Notes: generated from the letters alone by a model not told the origin. Positions 27,796-36,790 are shown, counted from the first letter of the stretch. The stretch: 64,000 nucleotides of DNA from Planococcus salinus (GCF_003719725.1 NZ_RIAX01000004.1:268192-332191); one strand, 5' to 3'. Made by a program: numbers and translations.

Positions 27796-28836
27796 TCATT
27801 GGCCGAAAATCTCGCCGAATTTTGCTTTGTCATCTTCCCTTGTTTCTAAAAGTTCTACAGAATCCGCTTCCAGCACTGTCATTTCATCAAGCGTCTTAAG
27901 ACCTTCCGGTGCTTCAATGCCTTCACGGATTGGTGTGTAACCCAAGTCCGCCGCTAATTTCTGTCCTTCTTCCGATAAGATGAAATCGACAAACGCCTGA
28001 GATGCCTCTTCGTTGTCCGTGTTCGCCAGTATGCCTACCGGTTCTGTGATGACAGGCACCCCTTCTGTCGGATAAACCAGCTCTACAGGAGAACCTTCAC
28101 TTTTCGCGCGTGCTGCCAGGTAATCGACGATCATGCCATATTGCTGTTCGCCCATCGCTACACCTTCCAGCACTGCGCCGTTTCCTTGAGTGATGGTAAT
28201 GTCATTGGCGCGCAAGCCTTCATAGAATTCCCAGCCCATGTCGTCCTGTTTCGTAATCACACCTAAGTTATATGCGGCTGCCCCGGAATACAAAGGACTT
28301 GGCATAACGGCTTGTCCTTTTGACGCTTCATTCATCAGTACGTCCCAACTGTCCGGCATATCGTCCACATCGTTCGTATTGACGATGAGGCCTGTAGCCA
28401 TCACTTTCGTTCCTGTGTAAGTTCCGTCCGGATCCACGAATGCGTCATCTATTTTTGCGGCTTCCGGCGATTCATATGCCATCAGCAATTCTTCTTTTTT
28501 GAAATTCTCAAATGTCACGGAGTCAGCCACCAGCAGAACATCCGCCTGTATATCACCGGCCTGGTTTTCCGCCTGGATTTTTGACACCACTTCTTCTGTT
28601 CCGGAACGGAAAATGCTTATGTCCACGTCCGGGTGATTTTCCGTAAATGCATCGACAAGCGCCTGCGCATCTGCATCCGGCTGTGATGTATAGAAATCCA
28701 GAGATCCGGAAACCACTGAACCGTTGCCCGCACTTTCCGCTTCTGCGCTTCCAGCCGTTTCGTCCTGTCCACCGCCACAAGCTGCCAGTAAAGCAGTTGA
28801 AAACAGCAACGGCAATCCCACAAATAATTTCTTCAT
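27796..28836 (-). CDS. Extracellular solute-binding lipoprotein (type 1/6, iron or organophosphonate family)
   Basis: A 346-residue receptor. The lipobox LLAAC ends the signal peptide, so it is a membrane-anchored lipoprotein. The mature part starts GSLDFYTSQPDADAQALVDAFTENHPDVDI and continues with IQAENQAGDIQADVLLVADS and FILSEEGQKLAADLGYTPIREG, typical of the FbpA/AfuA/PhnS group. The adjacent-tyrosine pair that binds ferric iron in FbpA is not seen at the expected place (MIVDYLAARAKSEG instead), so an organophosphonate or sugar-phosphate ligand is as likely as iron. No Fur box was recognised upstream. It is the first gene of the importer operon. Confidence 0.85.
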   Translation of the reverse strand: MKKLFVGLPLLFSTALLAACGGGQDETAGSAEAESAGNGSVVSGSLDFYTSQPDADAQALVDAFTENHPDVDISIFRSGTEEVVSKIQAENQAGDIQADVLLVADSVTFENFKKEELLMAYESPEAAKIDDAFVDPDGTYTGTKVMATGLIVNTNDVDDMPDSWDVLMNEASKGQAVMPSPLYSGAAAYNLGVITKQDDMGWEFYEGLRANDITITQGNGAVLEGVAMGEQQYGMIVDYLAARAKSEGSPVELVYPTEGVPVITEPVGILANTDNEEASQAFVDFILSEEGQKLAADLGYTPIREGIEAPEGLKTLDEMTVLEADSVELLETREDDKAKFGEIFGQ

Positions 28837-28988
28837 GTAAGTTCCCCCTCTTCTTTTCTCGTTGAGTAGTGGTGCATTAGTTGAACACTAACCAAGTGTA
28901 GAACTCGATTATGAAGGCAAGGTTAAGCGGGGATTAAGAAATATGATTTTTTTGTAAAGGGGATGGCATGGAACGGGCAATAAAAAAA

Positions 28989-29012
28989 GCCCATTCTTTT
29001 TCAAGAATGGGC
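28989..29012 (-). terminator. Terminator, TetR gene side (distal)
   Basis: GCCCATTCTT pairs with AAGAATGGGC around TTTC and is followed in the minus direction by a run of T. It is one of two consecutive terminators after the TetR gene. Confidence 0.8.
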
Positions 29013-29048
29013 CTTCCCGTACGCTATTGTTTTCTTAAAAAGCATGAA

Positions 29049-29080
29049 AAAACCACCTTGTCCAAAGACAAGATGGTTTT
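29049..29080. terminator. Second terminator hairpin after the TetR gene
   Basis: AAAACCACCTTGTC (29049-29062) pairs with GACAAGATGGTTTT (29067-29080) with one G-U pair, and has A/T runs on both sides. Confidence 0.75.
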
Positions 29081-29228
29081 CGATAATTTGCGGCGTCCAA
29101 GCCACGCTCCACAACGTGTTCCCAAAAGGAATGCTTGTCCGTCTTATGCAAACGAGCTCATCGCGTCTTTAACAATATACCAGGCTGCGTCTGACGTCAA
29201 GCTTATTTGCTTAACGCCTCTTCCCTTT

Positions 29229-29807
29229 TCATTTTCCAATTTGTTCTCTGAAATGGAAATTCAGGATTTTCACCAGCAATTCGTTCATATCAGTGGCGCT
29301 TTGATGAAAATCCTGACGATGCCACTCAATCACCATTCCGAGAATGGCATTCGCCTGGTAGGCGCTCAGCATGTCCTTGTCTATTCCATTGTCCTCCTGC
29401 CGCTTAATGTCCTGGTTCAACAATCGGTTTATCTGGTCAAACAGCAAATAGTAATAGGACATCGGAACATATTTCGAAAAAACGATGCGGTAAAACTTTT
29501 TGTACTTCTCAACATGATGAAATATACGGATTGTCGAAGGATCTAGCTCGTTGGATTGTAACGTCTGCACATGCTTATAAGGCTCCATATAAGAGTCAGT
29601 CAAATCTTTCATAATTTCCTTGAAATACTCTTCGAATAAATCTTCCACTTTGCCGTAATGCATGTAGAACGTACCCCTATTAACTTTAGCTTCCCGGCAT
29701 ATTGCCGTGACGGTAATCGAATGCAGCGGCTTTTCTTTCAGCATATTGAGCAATGCTTCATGCAAAGCTTCTTTCGTTTTGATCACCCGTAAATCAAGCG
29801 GCTTCAT
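29229..29807 (-). CDS. TetR/AcrR-family transcriptional regulator
   Basis: A 192-residue regulator. The N-terminal DNA-binding helix-turn-helix spans about residues 8-55 (ALHEALLNMLKEKPLHSITVTAICREAKVNRGTFYMHYGKVEDLFEEYF), which is standard for TetR. The C-terminal half is helical and should bind a ligand; its YYYLLFDQINRLL stretch resembles the TetR_C_8 type seen in Firmicutes. It is divergent from an SDR gene with a 139-nt shared region that carries a good palindrome (29910-29927), so it very probably represses the SDR gene and perhaps itself. Ligand unknown. Confidence 0.9.
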   Translation of the reverse strand: MKPLDLRVIKTKEALHEALLNMLKEKPLHSITVTAICREAKVNRGTFYMHYGKVEDLFEEYFKEIMKDLTDSYMEPYKHVQTLQSNELDPSTIRIFHHVEKYKKFYRIVFSKYVPMSYYYLLFDQINRLLNQDIKRQEDNGIDKDMLSAYQANAILGMVIEWHRQDFHQSATDMNELLVKILNFHFREQIGK

Positions 29808-29876
29808 TTTTTCACCTCTTATTGAACAGATTTAATTTTTTTGTCTGTTACTGAACGGTTCTTTTGTTTTTGTCCG

Positions 29877-29906
29877 TTGTAACCGTTTGCTTTTTCATCG
29901 TATACT
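29877..29906 (+). promoter_or_regulatory. Promoter of the SDR gene
   Basis: TTGTAA (29877-29882), an 18-nt spacer and TATACT (29901-29906). The predicted start site falls next to the palindrome at 29910-29927. Confidence 0.55.
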
Positions 29907-29909
29907 TTT

Positions 29910-29927
29910 ATTGTACACTTGTTCAAT
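29910..29927. promoter_or_regulatory. Candidate TetR-family operator
   Basis: ATTGTACACTTGTTCAAT is an 18-bp palindrome with one mismatched pair (half-site ATTGWACA). It overlaps the expected +1 of the SDR promoter. A further ATTGAACA half-site lies at 29821-29828, close to the start of the regulator gene. Confidence 0.55.
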
Positions 29928-29946
29928 AAAAAATGGAGGCGATAGT

Positions 29947-30708
29947 ATGAAATTAGAAGGGAAAGTGGCAGTTGTCACAGGAGCAGCTTCAGGAATGGGC
30001 AGAGCCATTGCTGAATTATATGCGGCTGAAGGAGCGAAAGTCATCGTTGCTGACCTGAATTTTGAAGGCGCCGAAGCGGTGGCACAGGGCATTGCATCGA
30101 ATGGCGGTGCAGCCAAAGCCGTCCAAGTGAATGTTGTCAAACAACAGGACATCGACGCAATGATTGATACTGCCGTGAATGAGTACGGAACTTTGGACAT
30201 CCTTGTCAACAATGCCGGCATTATGGACAGCTTTGAACCGGTTGGTGACATCACCGACGAAAAATGGGATTTGATCTTTGACATCAATACCAAAGGCGTT
30301 ATGCGCGCAACACGCAAAGCGATTCCGATTTTCCTGGAAAAAGGCAAAGGCGTCATCGTCAATACAGCTTCCACGGGCGGCTTAAACGGAGCACACGCCG
30401 GCGCTGCCTATGGAGCGTCTAAACACGCGGTAGTCGGTCTTACCAAAAACACCGGTTATATGTATGCCAAGGAAGGCATTCGCTGCAACGCCATTGCACC
30501 AGGCGGCGTAGCTACTAATATCGCTTCTGGCGTAACCAATTTCAACGAATTCGGCGCAAGCCGCACACAGCCTGTTCAGGCGATCATGCCACGCATCGGA
30601 CAGCCGGAAGAAATTGCGCAAGTCGCTTTGTTCCTTGCGTCAGATGAGTCGAGCTTTGTAAACGGTACAGTCATCACTGCAGATGGCGGATGGACAGCTG
30701 CATTTTAA
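29947..30708 (+). CDS. Short-chain dehydrogenase/reductase (SDR), FabG-like
   Basis: A 253-residue classical SDR. The cofactor motif is VVTGAASGMGRAIAELYAAEGAKVIVADLN; D39-type acid after the second strand suggests NAD preference. NNAGIMD follows, then the catalytic serine region VNTASTGG and YGASKHAVVGLTK with the Tyr-x3-Lys pair. The C-terminal FLASDESSFVNGTVITADGGWTAAF is standard. GGAGG lies 7 nt before the ATG at 29947. Divergent TetR control suggests a response to a small organic compound, perhaps an alcohol or steroid-like substrate, but the substrate is not known. Confidence 0.93.
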   Translation: MKLEGKVAVVTGAASGMGRAIAELYAAEGAKVIVADLNFEGAEAVAQGIASNGGAAKAVQVNVVKQQDIDAMIDTAVNEYGTLDILVNNAGIMDSFEPVGDITDEKWDLIFDINTKGVMRATRKAIPIFLEKGKGVIVNTASTGGLNGAHAGAAYGASKHAVVGLTKNTGYMYAKEGIRCNAIAPGGVATNIASGVTNFNEFGASRTQPVQAIMPRIGQPEEIAQVALFLASDESSFVNGTVITADGGWTAAF

Positions 30709-30748
30709 GTTTCAAGAAAGATTAGTGGGTTAACCTGCTATGGCGTAC

Positions 30749-30776
30749 AAAAAGAGCTGGGAGACCAGCTCTTTTT
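30749..30776. terminator. Terminator of the SDR gene
   Basis: AAAAAGAGCTGG (30749-30760) pairs perfectly with 30765-30776 around GAGA, with A/T runs on both sides. Confidence 0.88.
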
Positions 30777-30951
30777 TACTGCCTATTGTCAAAACAAAAC
30801 CTTTGTTGCGTTTCGCAATATCGGCCGATTTATGCAATGCATATTCCGCTTCTGTGAAACCGCCTACAGCTACGATAATAATTCATCCAACAGCTCTCCT
30901 GTTGGAAATGAGTAAAACGGACGAAAATGCTGTCCGGTTATAAAAAAAACA

Positions 30952-30995
30952 CGCCGACCCCTGTAAGACCATCTGCTTCTTTCACAGGATCGGCG
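30952..30995 (-). terminator. Terminator overlapping the end of the cardiolipin synthase gene
   Basis: CGCCGACCCCTGT (30952-30964) pairs with ACAGGATCGGCG (30984-30995) and is followed in the minus direction by eight T. The gene's stop codon (30982-30984) lies inside the structure. Confidence 0.8.
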
Positions 30996-32463
30996 CAATC
31001 AGCCGTGATAATCGCTGCTTTACTTTTTGATACAGAGATTGGCTTTCAAACAATTCTTTTGTTAACTCTTTGGATAATTCCATATCCTGCAGGAAAATCC
31101 GGGCCATTTCTGCCGCAGTTTCCTGATTATAGATGACGGCGTTTGCTTCGAAGTTCAATGAAAAGCTGCGGACATCCATATTCGCCGATCCTATTGTAAA
31201 GGCCTTTTCATCAATAACCAGGGTTTTAGCATGCAAAAATCCGTTGTTATAACTATAGACTTTTGCGCCCACTGACAAAAGTTCATTCAGAAAAGACAAA
31301 CTGGAGGCGTGAACAAATGGATGATCTGCTTTATTGGGTACCATGATACGTACATCGACGCCTCCAAGTATGGCTGTTTTTATGGCATCTAAAATGGAGG
31401 AGTCCGGTATAAAGTAGGGTGTCTGGATATAAATCGATTTTCGGGCGCGGGTGATCAGCTTCAAAAAGACATTTTTGATCTGATCAACCGAAGCATTGGG
31501 CCCACTGGCGACAATTTGCATGCCTGTTGTATTTTTTGTCGTGACAGAAGGAAAATAACGATCATTATACCTAACGGGATATTTTTTCGCATTCTGGTTC
31601 CATTCAATCAAAAACAAATGCTGAAGCGAGTGAACCGCCTCCCCTTCTATCCGAAGATGTGTATCCCGCCAGTACCCAAATTTCCTGTTTTTCCCCAAAT
31701 ATTCATTTCCTACATTAAATCCTCCAATGTAACCGATTTTTCCATCCACAATACCGATTTTACGATGGTTTCGATAATTGACACGAAGATTGATAAAAGG
31801 CAATTTAGATGGCAGCGAAGGAAGCGCTTTTCCGCTTGCCTGAAAGAGGCCGTCAAAAAAATGATTGGGCAAAGACCTTGAACCAAGATCATCGTACAGC
31901 AACAAAACCTTTATACCTTCTCTCGCCTTTTGTTCCAATAGTTTAACGAGTCGTTTCCCAATATCATCATTCTTGATAATAAAATACTGCAGGTGAACAT
32001 GATCCTGTGCCAATTCAATGTCCTTGAATAACTTTTCAAACTTTAACTTGCCATCTGTAAAAATGTGAAGCTGATTGTTTTGCGTATACGTGACAGCTTC
32101 CCCGCTCGCTGCATTCATACGGATGATGTCCAGCCATTCTTCTGCAACAGAAGAAGCGTGATGAAAAGTTCCTTCATCTATTTTCCGTAATTGCTCTTCG
32201 GAAAGCTTTTGCAATTCGGGATTATTGTAAGCGGATTGATGCTTCATTTTATTTCTGCTGAGCGGCTTACCAAAAAACAAATAGAGAACAAATCCGATAA
32301 CTGGCAGAAAGAACAGAATTAGCACCCAGGCCCATACCGATGAGGCCCTTTTCCGCTCATAAAATAGAATGAAAAAAGCCAAAATAATATTCAGGATGAA
32401 CAAAATATTGCTGAACGTATTCCACCATTGAAATGTAGGCAACCAGTCAAAAGAAATAGCCAT
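30982..32463 (-). CDS. cls: Cardiolipin synthase (phospholipase D family)
   Basis: A 493-residue membrane enzyme that joins two phosphatidylglycerols to make cardiolipin. Two N-terminal membrane helices (PLDc_N; FILFYERKRASSVWAWVLILFFLPVIGFVLYLFFG) precede two HKD catalytic motifs: HRKIGIVDGKIGYIGGFNVGNEYLG near residue 230 and HAKTLVIDEKAFTIGSANMDVRS near 410. Both are intact. Length matches Bacillus ClsA. GGGGGAGA precedes the ATG. It is monocistronic. Confidence 0.96.
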   Translation of the reverse strand: MAISFDWLPTFQWWNTFSNILFILNIILAFFILFYERKRASSVWAWVLILFFLPVIGFVLYLFFGKPLSRNKMKHQSAYNNPELQKLSEEQLRKIDEGTFHHASSVAEEWLDIIRMNAASGEAVTYTQNNQLHIFTDGKLKFEKLFKDIELAQDHVHLQYFIIKNDDIGKRLVKLLEQKAREGIKVLLLYDDLGSRSLPNHFFDGLFQASGKALPSLPSKLPFINLRVNYRNHRKIGIVDGKIGYIGGFNVGNEYLGKNRKFGYWRDTHLRIEGEAVHSLQHLFLIEWNQNAKKYPVRYNDRYFPSVTTKNTTGMQIVASGPNASVDQIKNVFLKLITRARKSIYIQTPYFIPDSSILDAIKTAILGGVDVRIMVPNKADHPFVHASSLSFLNELLSVGAKVYSYNNGFLHAKTLVIDEKAFTIGSANMDVRSFSLNFEANAVIYNQETAAEMARIFLQDMELSKELTKELFESQSLYQKVKQRLSRLIAPIL

Positions 32464-32765
32464 TCTCCCCCTTTCTCAGTGCGTTCTTTTTATCTCGTTA
32501 AACTTGTTTACCCTGTCTGCTTTTGTCTATTCTCACTTTTTTCTGATTGTTGAATTGATGGAAACGTTAAATTGTCGGCTCAATTTATTGCGATGCGCCT
32601 TCCTTTCAAACTGACCCCTAAAATTTCTTTCTTATTGGCACTTTCAAACGGTTCACGCCTTTGCTAAAGTTAGCTGGAAATAAAAAAACAAACACCAACA
32701 GAAAACGATGCATTAGCCGCATCGCATTCTGAAAATTATTAAGAAACAGAAAGAAGGTTACTATT
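32464..32765. other. Divergent intergenic region, cls / ECF S component
   Basis: About 300 nt. It contains the promoters of both divergent genes, not resolved, and a small hairpin CGATGC/GCATCG (32706-32724) 40 nt before the S-component gene. No thiamine, FMN, folate or preQ1 riboswitch core was recognised, which leaves the vitamin carried by the S component open. Confidence 0.5.
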
Positions 32766-33302
32766 ATGCAAAAAGCATCCAGCAGTTACACATCCGTCCG
32801 CACTTATGACCTAATTCTCACTTCCATGGCCATCGCCCTCGTATTCGTTTCCACGCTTTTACTGAACATCCGGCTGCCAATCGCGGCAAACGGCGGCTTG
32901 GTCCATCTCGGGACCGCCATGCTTTTTGTCATTGCCATTTTGTTCGGACCGAAAAAAGGGCTTATTGCCGGAGCTGTTGGGATGGGGTTATTCGATCTTG
33001 TCTCGGGCTGGACTTTGTGGGCGCCGATTACCATCCTGGCACGCGGCCTTCAGGGATATGTTGTCGGAAAAATCGCCTGGTCAGGCAGCAGAAAAGGTGG
33101 CAGCACGGGCTTCAACATCCTTGCTGCCATAGTGTCGATTCCTCTGATGGTGGCCATCTACTATGTCGGGGAAGCTATTATTTTCAGCAGCTGGATTATT
33201 CCGGCAGCCTCTATTCCAGGCAACCTTGTCCAGAATACAGTCGGTCTCATCATCGCCATACCAGTGGTTGCTGCCTTGAAAAAGACACCATTTTTTAAAT
33301 GA
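32766..33302 (+). CDS. ECF transporter S component (vitamin-binding membrane subunit)
   Basis: A 178-residue protein with five to six membrane segments, of the energy-coupling-factor S-component group. The block NGGLVHLGTAMLFVIAILFGPKKGLIAGAVGMGLFDLVSGW, followed by ARGLQGYVVGKIA, is characteristic of COG4720-like S components. It should bind a vitamin-like ligand and use the shared EcfAAT module encoded elsewhere. The ligand cannot be assigned: no riboswitch upstream and no biosynthetic neighbour. The ATG is preceded by AAGAAGG. It ends at a strong terminator. Confidence 0.8.
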   Translation: MQKASSSYTSVRTYDLILTSMAIALVFVSTLLLNIRLPIAANGGLVHLGTAMLFVIAILFGPKKGLIAGAVGMGLFDLVSGWTLWAPITILARGLQGYVVGKIAWSGSRKGGSTGFNILAAIVSIPLMVAIYYVGEAIIFSSWIIPAASIPGNLVQNTVGLIIAIPVVAALKKTPFFK

Positions 33303-33313
33303 ATGTAAGCCTC

Positions 33314-33347
33314 AAAAAGGAGAACGCCTGCAGGCATTCTCCTTTTT
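33314..33347. terminator. Bidirectional terminator after the S-component gene
   Basis: AAAAAGGAGAACGCC pairs with GGCATTCTCCTTTTT around TGCA with one mismatch. It lies between convergent genes. Confidence 0.9.
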
Positions 33348-33360
33348 CTTATTCCTTTTT

Positions 33361-33999
33361 TCAGTTCTTCACTCGTGATACAGTCACTCCGTCGCCGATT
33401 GGAATCAGCAGCGATTCCAATTTTGGGTGATTGGCTACTGTTTTGTTGAATTTCCGCATGACTTCCGTATATCGCTTAGGCTCCGCCGCTTCATCTGCTA
33501 CCGTTCCTGCCGCAAGGACATTGTCCGCCAAGATCAATGCTCCCGGTTCAGCCAACTGGATGCACTGATTCAAGTAATTTTCGTAGTTCTCCTTATCTGC
33601 ATCAATAAAGAAAAAGTCGAATTTTTTATTGTCACCACTCAGTTTTTTCAGATTTTGAAGAGCAGCTCCTGTCAGATAGGTTACCTGGTCCCCAAAACCG
33701 GCTTTCGCCAAGTTGCTGTGCGCCAATTCGGCGTAGCTTTCCTCCAATTCAAGAGAAGTCAGCTGCCCTTTTTCCCCGAATCCCCGTGCAAGGCAAATTC
33801 CGCTGTAGCCGCCAAGCGCACCGATTTCCAATACATTTTTGGCATCGGAAATGGAAACAAGCATGGAGAGCAGTTTCCCGGAAGAAGGCGAGACCGAAAT
33901 AGCGGGCATGCCGTGGTCTCTTATGGATGATTGGACTTCCTCCAGAAGAGCATCCCGTGTATGAAATACGGTATCGATATAATGATTCGTTTTTTTCAT
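33361..33999 (-). CDS. SAM-dependent O-methyltransferase (family 3, YrrM-like)
   Basis: A 212-residue class I methyltransferase of the caffeoyl-CoA/catechol O-methyltransferase group. Visible are SPSSGKLLSMLVSI, motif I NVLEIGALGGYSGICLARG, the acidic SLELEESYAELA, and the metal/substrate region FDFFFIDADKENYENYLN with LADNVLAAGTVAD. Bacillus YrrM (TrmR) methylates 5-hydroxyuridine in tRNA, but this copy is shorter and not next to tRNA or yrrN genes, so the substrate remains open. Three codons upstream is a GTG; AAAGGG fits the ATG at 33999. Confidence 0.85.
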   Translation of the reverse strand: MKKTNHYIDTVFHTRDALLEEVQSSIRDHGMPAISVSPSSGKLLSMLVSISDAKNVLEIGALGGYSGICLARGFGEKGQLTSLELEESYAELAHSNLAKAGFGDQVTYLTGAALQNLKKLSGDNKKFDFFFIDADKENYENYLNQCIQLAEPGALILADNVLAAGTVADEAAEPKRYTEVMRKFNKTVANHPKLESLLIPIGDGVTVSRVKN

Positions 34000-34066
34000 T
34001 TGCTTCACCCTTTCTTTTCAGCATTCATCGCTACCAGCATTATACCGCTATTTTATGGAATAGAAA

Positions 34067-34104
34067 AAAGAACCTGTCACCCTTTTTTGGATGGCAGGTT
34101 CTTT
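34067..34104 (-). terminator. Terminator of mqo
   Basis: AAAGAACCTGTC (34067-34078) pairs with GGCAGGTTCTTT (34093-34104) around a 14-nt loop, with a T-run in the minus direction. Confidence 0.85.
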
Positions 34105-34129
34105 GATTAAAACTTTATGGACAGTCTTC

Positions 34130-35665
34130 TTACTTGCTCAATACCGTTGCTTTGGCATCGGTATACCCCAACGACTCGCTTTCTTCGTTCAATCCTAAAG
34201 CACGGGCTGTTGTCACATGGATTTCCTGAAGAAGTTCCGGGTTTTCCGACAGCGAAACGCCGTAAGAAGGAATCATTTCTTTGATTTTTGGTTCCCATTC
34301 TTTCAGATTTTCAGGGAAGCATCTTTCGAATATTTCCAGCATGGCATGAACAGCAGTGGAAGCTCCGGGAGAAGCTCCCAGCAAGGCTGCGATTGAGCCG
34401 TCTTCAGCTGTGACAATTTCCGTACCGAACTGAAGCGTCCCTTTCCCGCCGGCTTCTGTGTCTTTGATGACCTGCACGCGCTGGCCTGCTACGACGACGT
34501 CCCAGTCTTCAAGCTGCGCCGTCGGGATAAACTCCCGCAGTTCTTCCACCCGTTTTTCATTGGATAGCATAACTTGCTGAACCAGGTACTTCGTCAAGGA
34601 CAGCTCTTTTGCTCCTGCTGCCAGCATGGTGAAGACATTGCTCGGTTTTACTGATCCGAGCAGGTCAAGGTTGGAGCCTGTTTTCAGGAACTTCGGAGAG
34701 AAGCCTGCAAACGGTCCAAACAGCAATGATTTTTTATTGTCGATAAAACGCGTGTCCAAATGTGGAACCGACATTGGCGGAGCTCCCACTTTCGCTTTGC
34801 CGTACACTTTTGCATGGTGCTGTTCCACAATTTCAGGATTGTTGCAGACCAGGAACAGTCCACTGACCGGGAACCCTCCCACTTGTTTGGATTCCGGAAT
34901 CCCTGTTTTCTGAAGCAAAGGCAGACTTCCGCCGCCGCCTCCGATAAAGACGAAGTTGGCCGTATGGTATTCAATTTTATCATTCTCCAAATCGTGCACT
35001 TTAACTTCCCATCTGCCATCGCTCGTACGTTTAATATCCTTGACGCTGTGTTTGTAATTAATCTCGACGTTTTGCTCTTTCAAGTGATCAAACATCATTT
35101 CCGTTAGCGCGCCGAAATTGACGTCCGTTCCGGAATCGATTTTGGTTGCCGCAATCGGCTCACTGGTTGTACGGCCTTCCATGATCAGCGGAATCCATTC
35201 CTTCAGCTTTTCCGGGTTATCGGAAAACTCCATCCCTTTAAATAACGGACTAAGGGACAATGCTTCAAAACGCTTGTTCAAAAAGTTTACATTGTCTGAC
35301 CCCTGCACAAGACTCATGTGAGGAATGGACATGATGAAGTCCTGTGGATTGCTGATCCGTTTGTTGTTAACGAGATAAGACCAAAACTGTCTGGAAAGCT
35401 GAAACTGCTCATTGATTTTTATGGCTTTACTGATTTCTACCGAACCATCGGGTTTTTCCGGTGTATAGTTAAGCTCGCAAAGCGCAGCATGACCCGTCCC
35501 CGCATTGTTCCATTCATTGGAACTTTCGGAACCTGCTTTTTCAAGTTTTTCAAAAACTTTGATGTTCCATTCAGGTGACAATTCTTTCAGTAAAGACCCC
35601 ATAGTGGCACTCATAATTCCAGCACCAATTAAAATAATGTCTGTTTTTTTCTGTAGGTTGTCCAT
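34130..35665 (-). CDS. mqo: Malate:quinone oxidoreductase
   Basis: A 511-residue FAD-dependent, membrane-associated enzyme that oxidises malate to oxaloacetate and passes electrons to the quinone pool. The FAD-binding motif is [41 protein letters not shown] and [31 protein letters not shown] are typical Mqo blocks, and the C-terminal [24 protein letters not shown] is diagnostic. AAGGAAGG fits the ATG at 35665, six codons inside the open frame. Bacilli usually have NAD-linked malate dehydrogenase as well. It is monocistronic. Confidence 0.96.
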   Translation of the reverse strand: MDNLQKKTDIILIGAGIMSATMGSLLKELSPEWNIKVFEKLEKAGSESSNEWNNAGTGHAALCELNYTPEKPDGSVEISKAIKINEQFQLSRQFWSYLVNNKRISNPQDFIMSIPHMSLVQGSDNVNFLNKRFEALSLSPLFKGMEFSDNPEKLKEWIPLIMEGRTTSEPIAATKIDSGTDVNFGALTEMMFDHLKEQNVEINYKHSVKDIKRTSDGRWEVKVHDLENDKIEYHTANFVFIGGGGGSLPLLQKTGIPESKQVGGFPVSGLFLVCNNPEIVEQHHAKVYGKAKVGAPPMSVPHLDTRFIDNKKSLLFGPFAGFSPKFLKTGSNLDLLGSVKPSNVFTMLAAGAKELSLTKYLVQQVMLSNEKRVEELREFIPTAQLEDWDVVVAGQRVQVIKDTEAGGKGTLQFGTEIVTAEDGSIAALLGASPGASTAVHAMLEIFERCFPENLKEWEPKIKEMIPSYGVSLSENPELLQEIHVTTARALGLNEESESLGYTDAKATVLSK

Positions 35666-35869
35666 TATAACCTTCCTTATCACGTATATTTGCGGATACA
35701 GGTGAGAAACACCTTCTCCGGCATCGTATTAAATTCGTCATAATCTATTGTATGCCTTATGGTGGGAAAATTTCTACTACTAACGTATAATTATAAACCA
35801 TTTTAAACGAGGTTTAAAGAAAAGAAGCCCACTTGGAAAGGTTTCCGCCAATTAATCAGGAGCATACAA

Positions 35870-35896
35870 AAAGCTCCACCCGAAAGGATGGAGCTT
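35870..35896 (-). terminator. Terminator of the LURP-one gene
   Basis: AAAGCTCCACC pairs with GGATGGAGCTT around CGAAA with one mismatch, and a T-run follows in the minus direction. It lies about 120 nt past the stop at 36017. Confidence 0.7.
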
Positions 35897-36016
35897 CCTC
35901 AATTCATGCAGTGATCTTGCGGTTCTGTTTTTTTGTTTCGATCGCTTGATGCTGCTCTTCTTTTATAAAGATTTGACGAAATTCACACCGGCACTTTCCA
36001 CAGCCTTGCTGTGTTT

Positions 36017-36511
36017 TCAGCCGGAAGAAGCAGCTGCTGCCTTCTGATCCGCTTTCACACAGTCTATTGCCACAACCAGTGAAATGACGAAGTGTTCCAT
36101 CTCCTCGTTCAGCACTTGGACGCGGTAGCTGTCCCCCCAGCTGAACCATTCCTTGCTCACAGTCCCAATCACTTCACCGTTTTGCAGGATCTCAAAATCC
36201 ATATCCCACAAGTTTCCCTGAACATCGATGCCTTCAGCCTCGATGGCATAGCGCTGCTTGAAAAACGTAAATTCTTTTTTGATGGTCACCGCTTTCTGTC
36301 CTTCCACTTCGACGAAAAACGTTGGCAAGAAGCTGAAGGTCTTTTTCGTAATGACGGTGATTTCGTGTCGCTCTGTATCCATAATCGAAAAGGTTTTAGG
36401 GATTTGCAAAAAGCTCCCTTCCACGAAATACACGTCTCGCTCCTGTTCATCCCGGACTGTAAACTTTTCACTCAAACTGAATACTTTTTGTTTGATGTAT
36501 AATTGCCGCAT
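36017..36511 (-). CDS. LURP-one-related / YxjI-family protein
   Basis: A 164-residue protein of the LURP-one (Tubby C-terminal-like) fold: repeated short strands such as FSLSEKFTVRDEQERDVYFVEGSFLQIPKTFSIMD, HEITVITKKTFSFLPTFFVEV, and the closing VGTVSKEWFSWGDSYRVQV with FVISLVVAIDCVKAD, which is the family's C-terminal hydrophobic helix-strand. Function in bacteria is unknown; a phospholipid-binding or scramblase-like role has been proposed from the fold. AAGGGGGGAACCCAA precedes the ATG at 36511, so the longer frame is rejected. A parS site lies 87 nt upstream. Confidence 0.85.
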   Translation of the reverse strand: MRQLYIKQKVFSLSEKFTVRDEQERDVYFVEGSFLQIPKTFSIMDTERHEITVITKKTFSFLPTFFVEVEGQKAVTIKKEFTFFKQRYAIEAEGIDVQGNLWDMDFEILQNGEVIGTVSKEWFSWGDSYRVQVLNEEMEHFVISLVVAIDCVKADQKAAAASSG

Positions 36512-36597
36512 TTGGGTTCCCCCCTTTTTATGGTCCCTGTTATATAGTTTCGGGAGAGAGATGATCATTTCCTTCATCTGCAGGGAGGAATTCCCTG

Positions 36598-36613
36598 TGT
36601 TCCACGTGAAACA
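36598..36613. other. parS centromere site (ParB/Spo0J binding)
   Basis: TGTTCCACGTGAAACA matches the 16-bp Bacillales parS consensus TGTTNCACGTGAAACA exactly. It lies in the intergenic region between the LURP-one and DUF4317 genes. Such sites are nearly always origin-proximal and load ParB for chromosome segregation. Confidence 0.93.
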
Positions 36614-36790
36614 CCGCTAAGCTGATTTGTAAAAAAGGGAGACCGTGAACAGGCGAAACGAAAACTTTTTCCTGAGAATCTATTGCTACATCATTTGAGT
36701 CTGCCCCGTTGTTTATGAGAAAGCCCCCATCTCAGGCCACAGCCTTTTCCACTTTAGGTAGCTGGTTGAAGCATCAGCTGTCTCTTTCTC

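Larger units (their letters stand above)
28837..29228. other. Intergenic region with two terminator hairpins
   Basis: About 390 nt between two leftward genes. It holds the promoter of the ABC operon (left side, not resolved) and hairpins at 28989-29012 and 29049-29080. From 29080 to 29228 nothing was recognised. An open frame on the plus strand (28968-29546) is antisense to the TetR gene and is not taken as real. Confidence 0.6.

Noticed and set aside
28968..29546. 192-codon open frame on the plus strand
   Set aside because: It is antisense to the TetR gene, has no ribosome site and crosses two terminator hairpins; composition is not protein-like.
32464..32765. Vitamin riboswitch before the ECF S-component gene
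   Set aside because: Only a small hairpin is present; no TPP, FMN, folate or preQ1 core was recognised.
35904..36149. 81-codon minus-strand frame overlapping the LURP-one gene
   Set aside because: It is out of frame with the conserved protein, has no start site and reads as a shadow.
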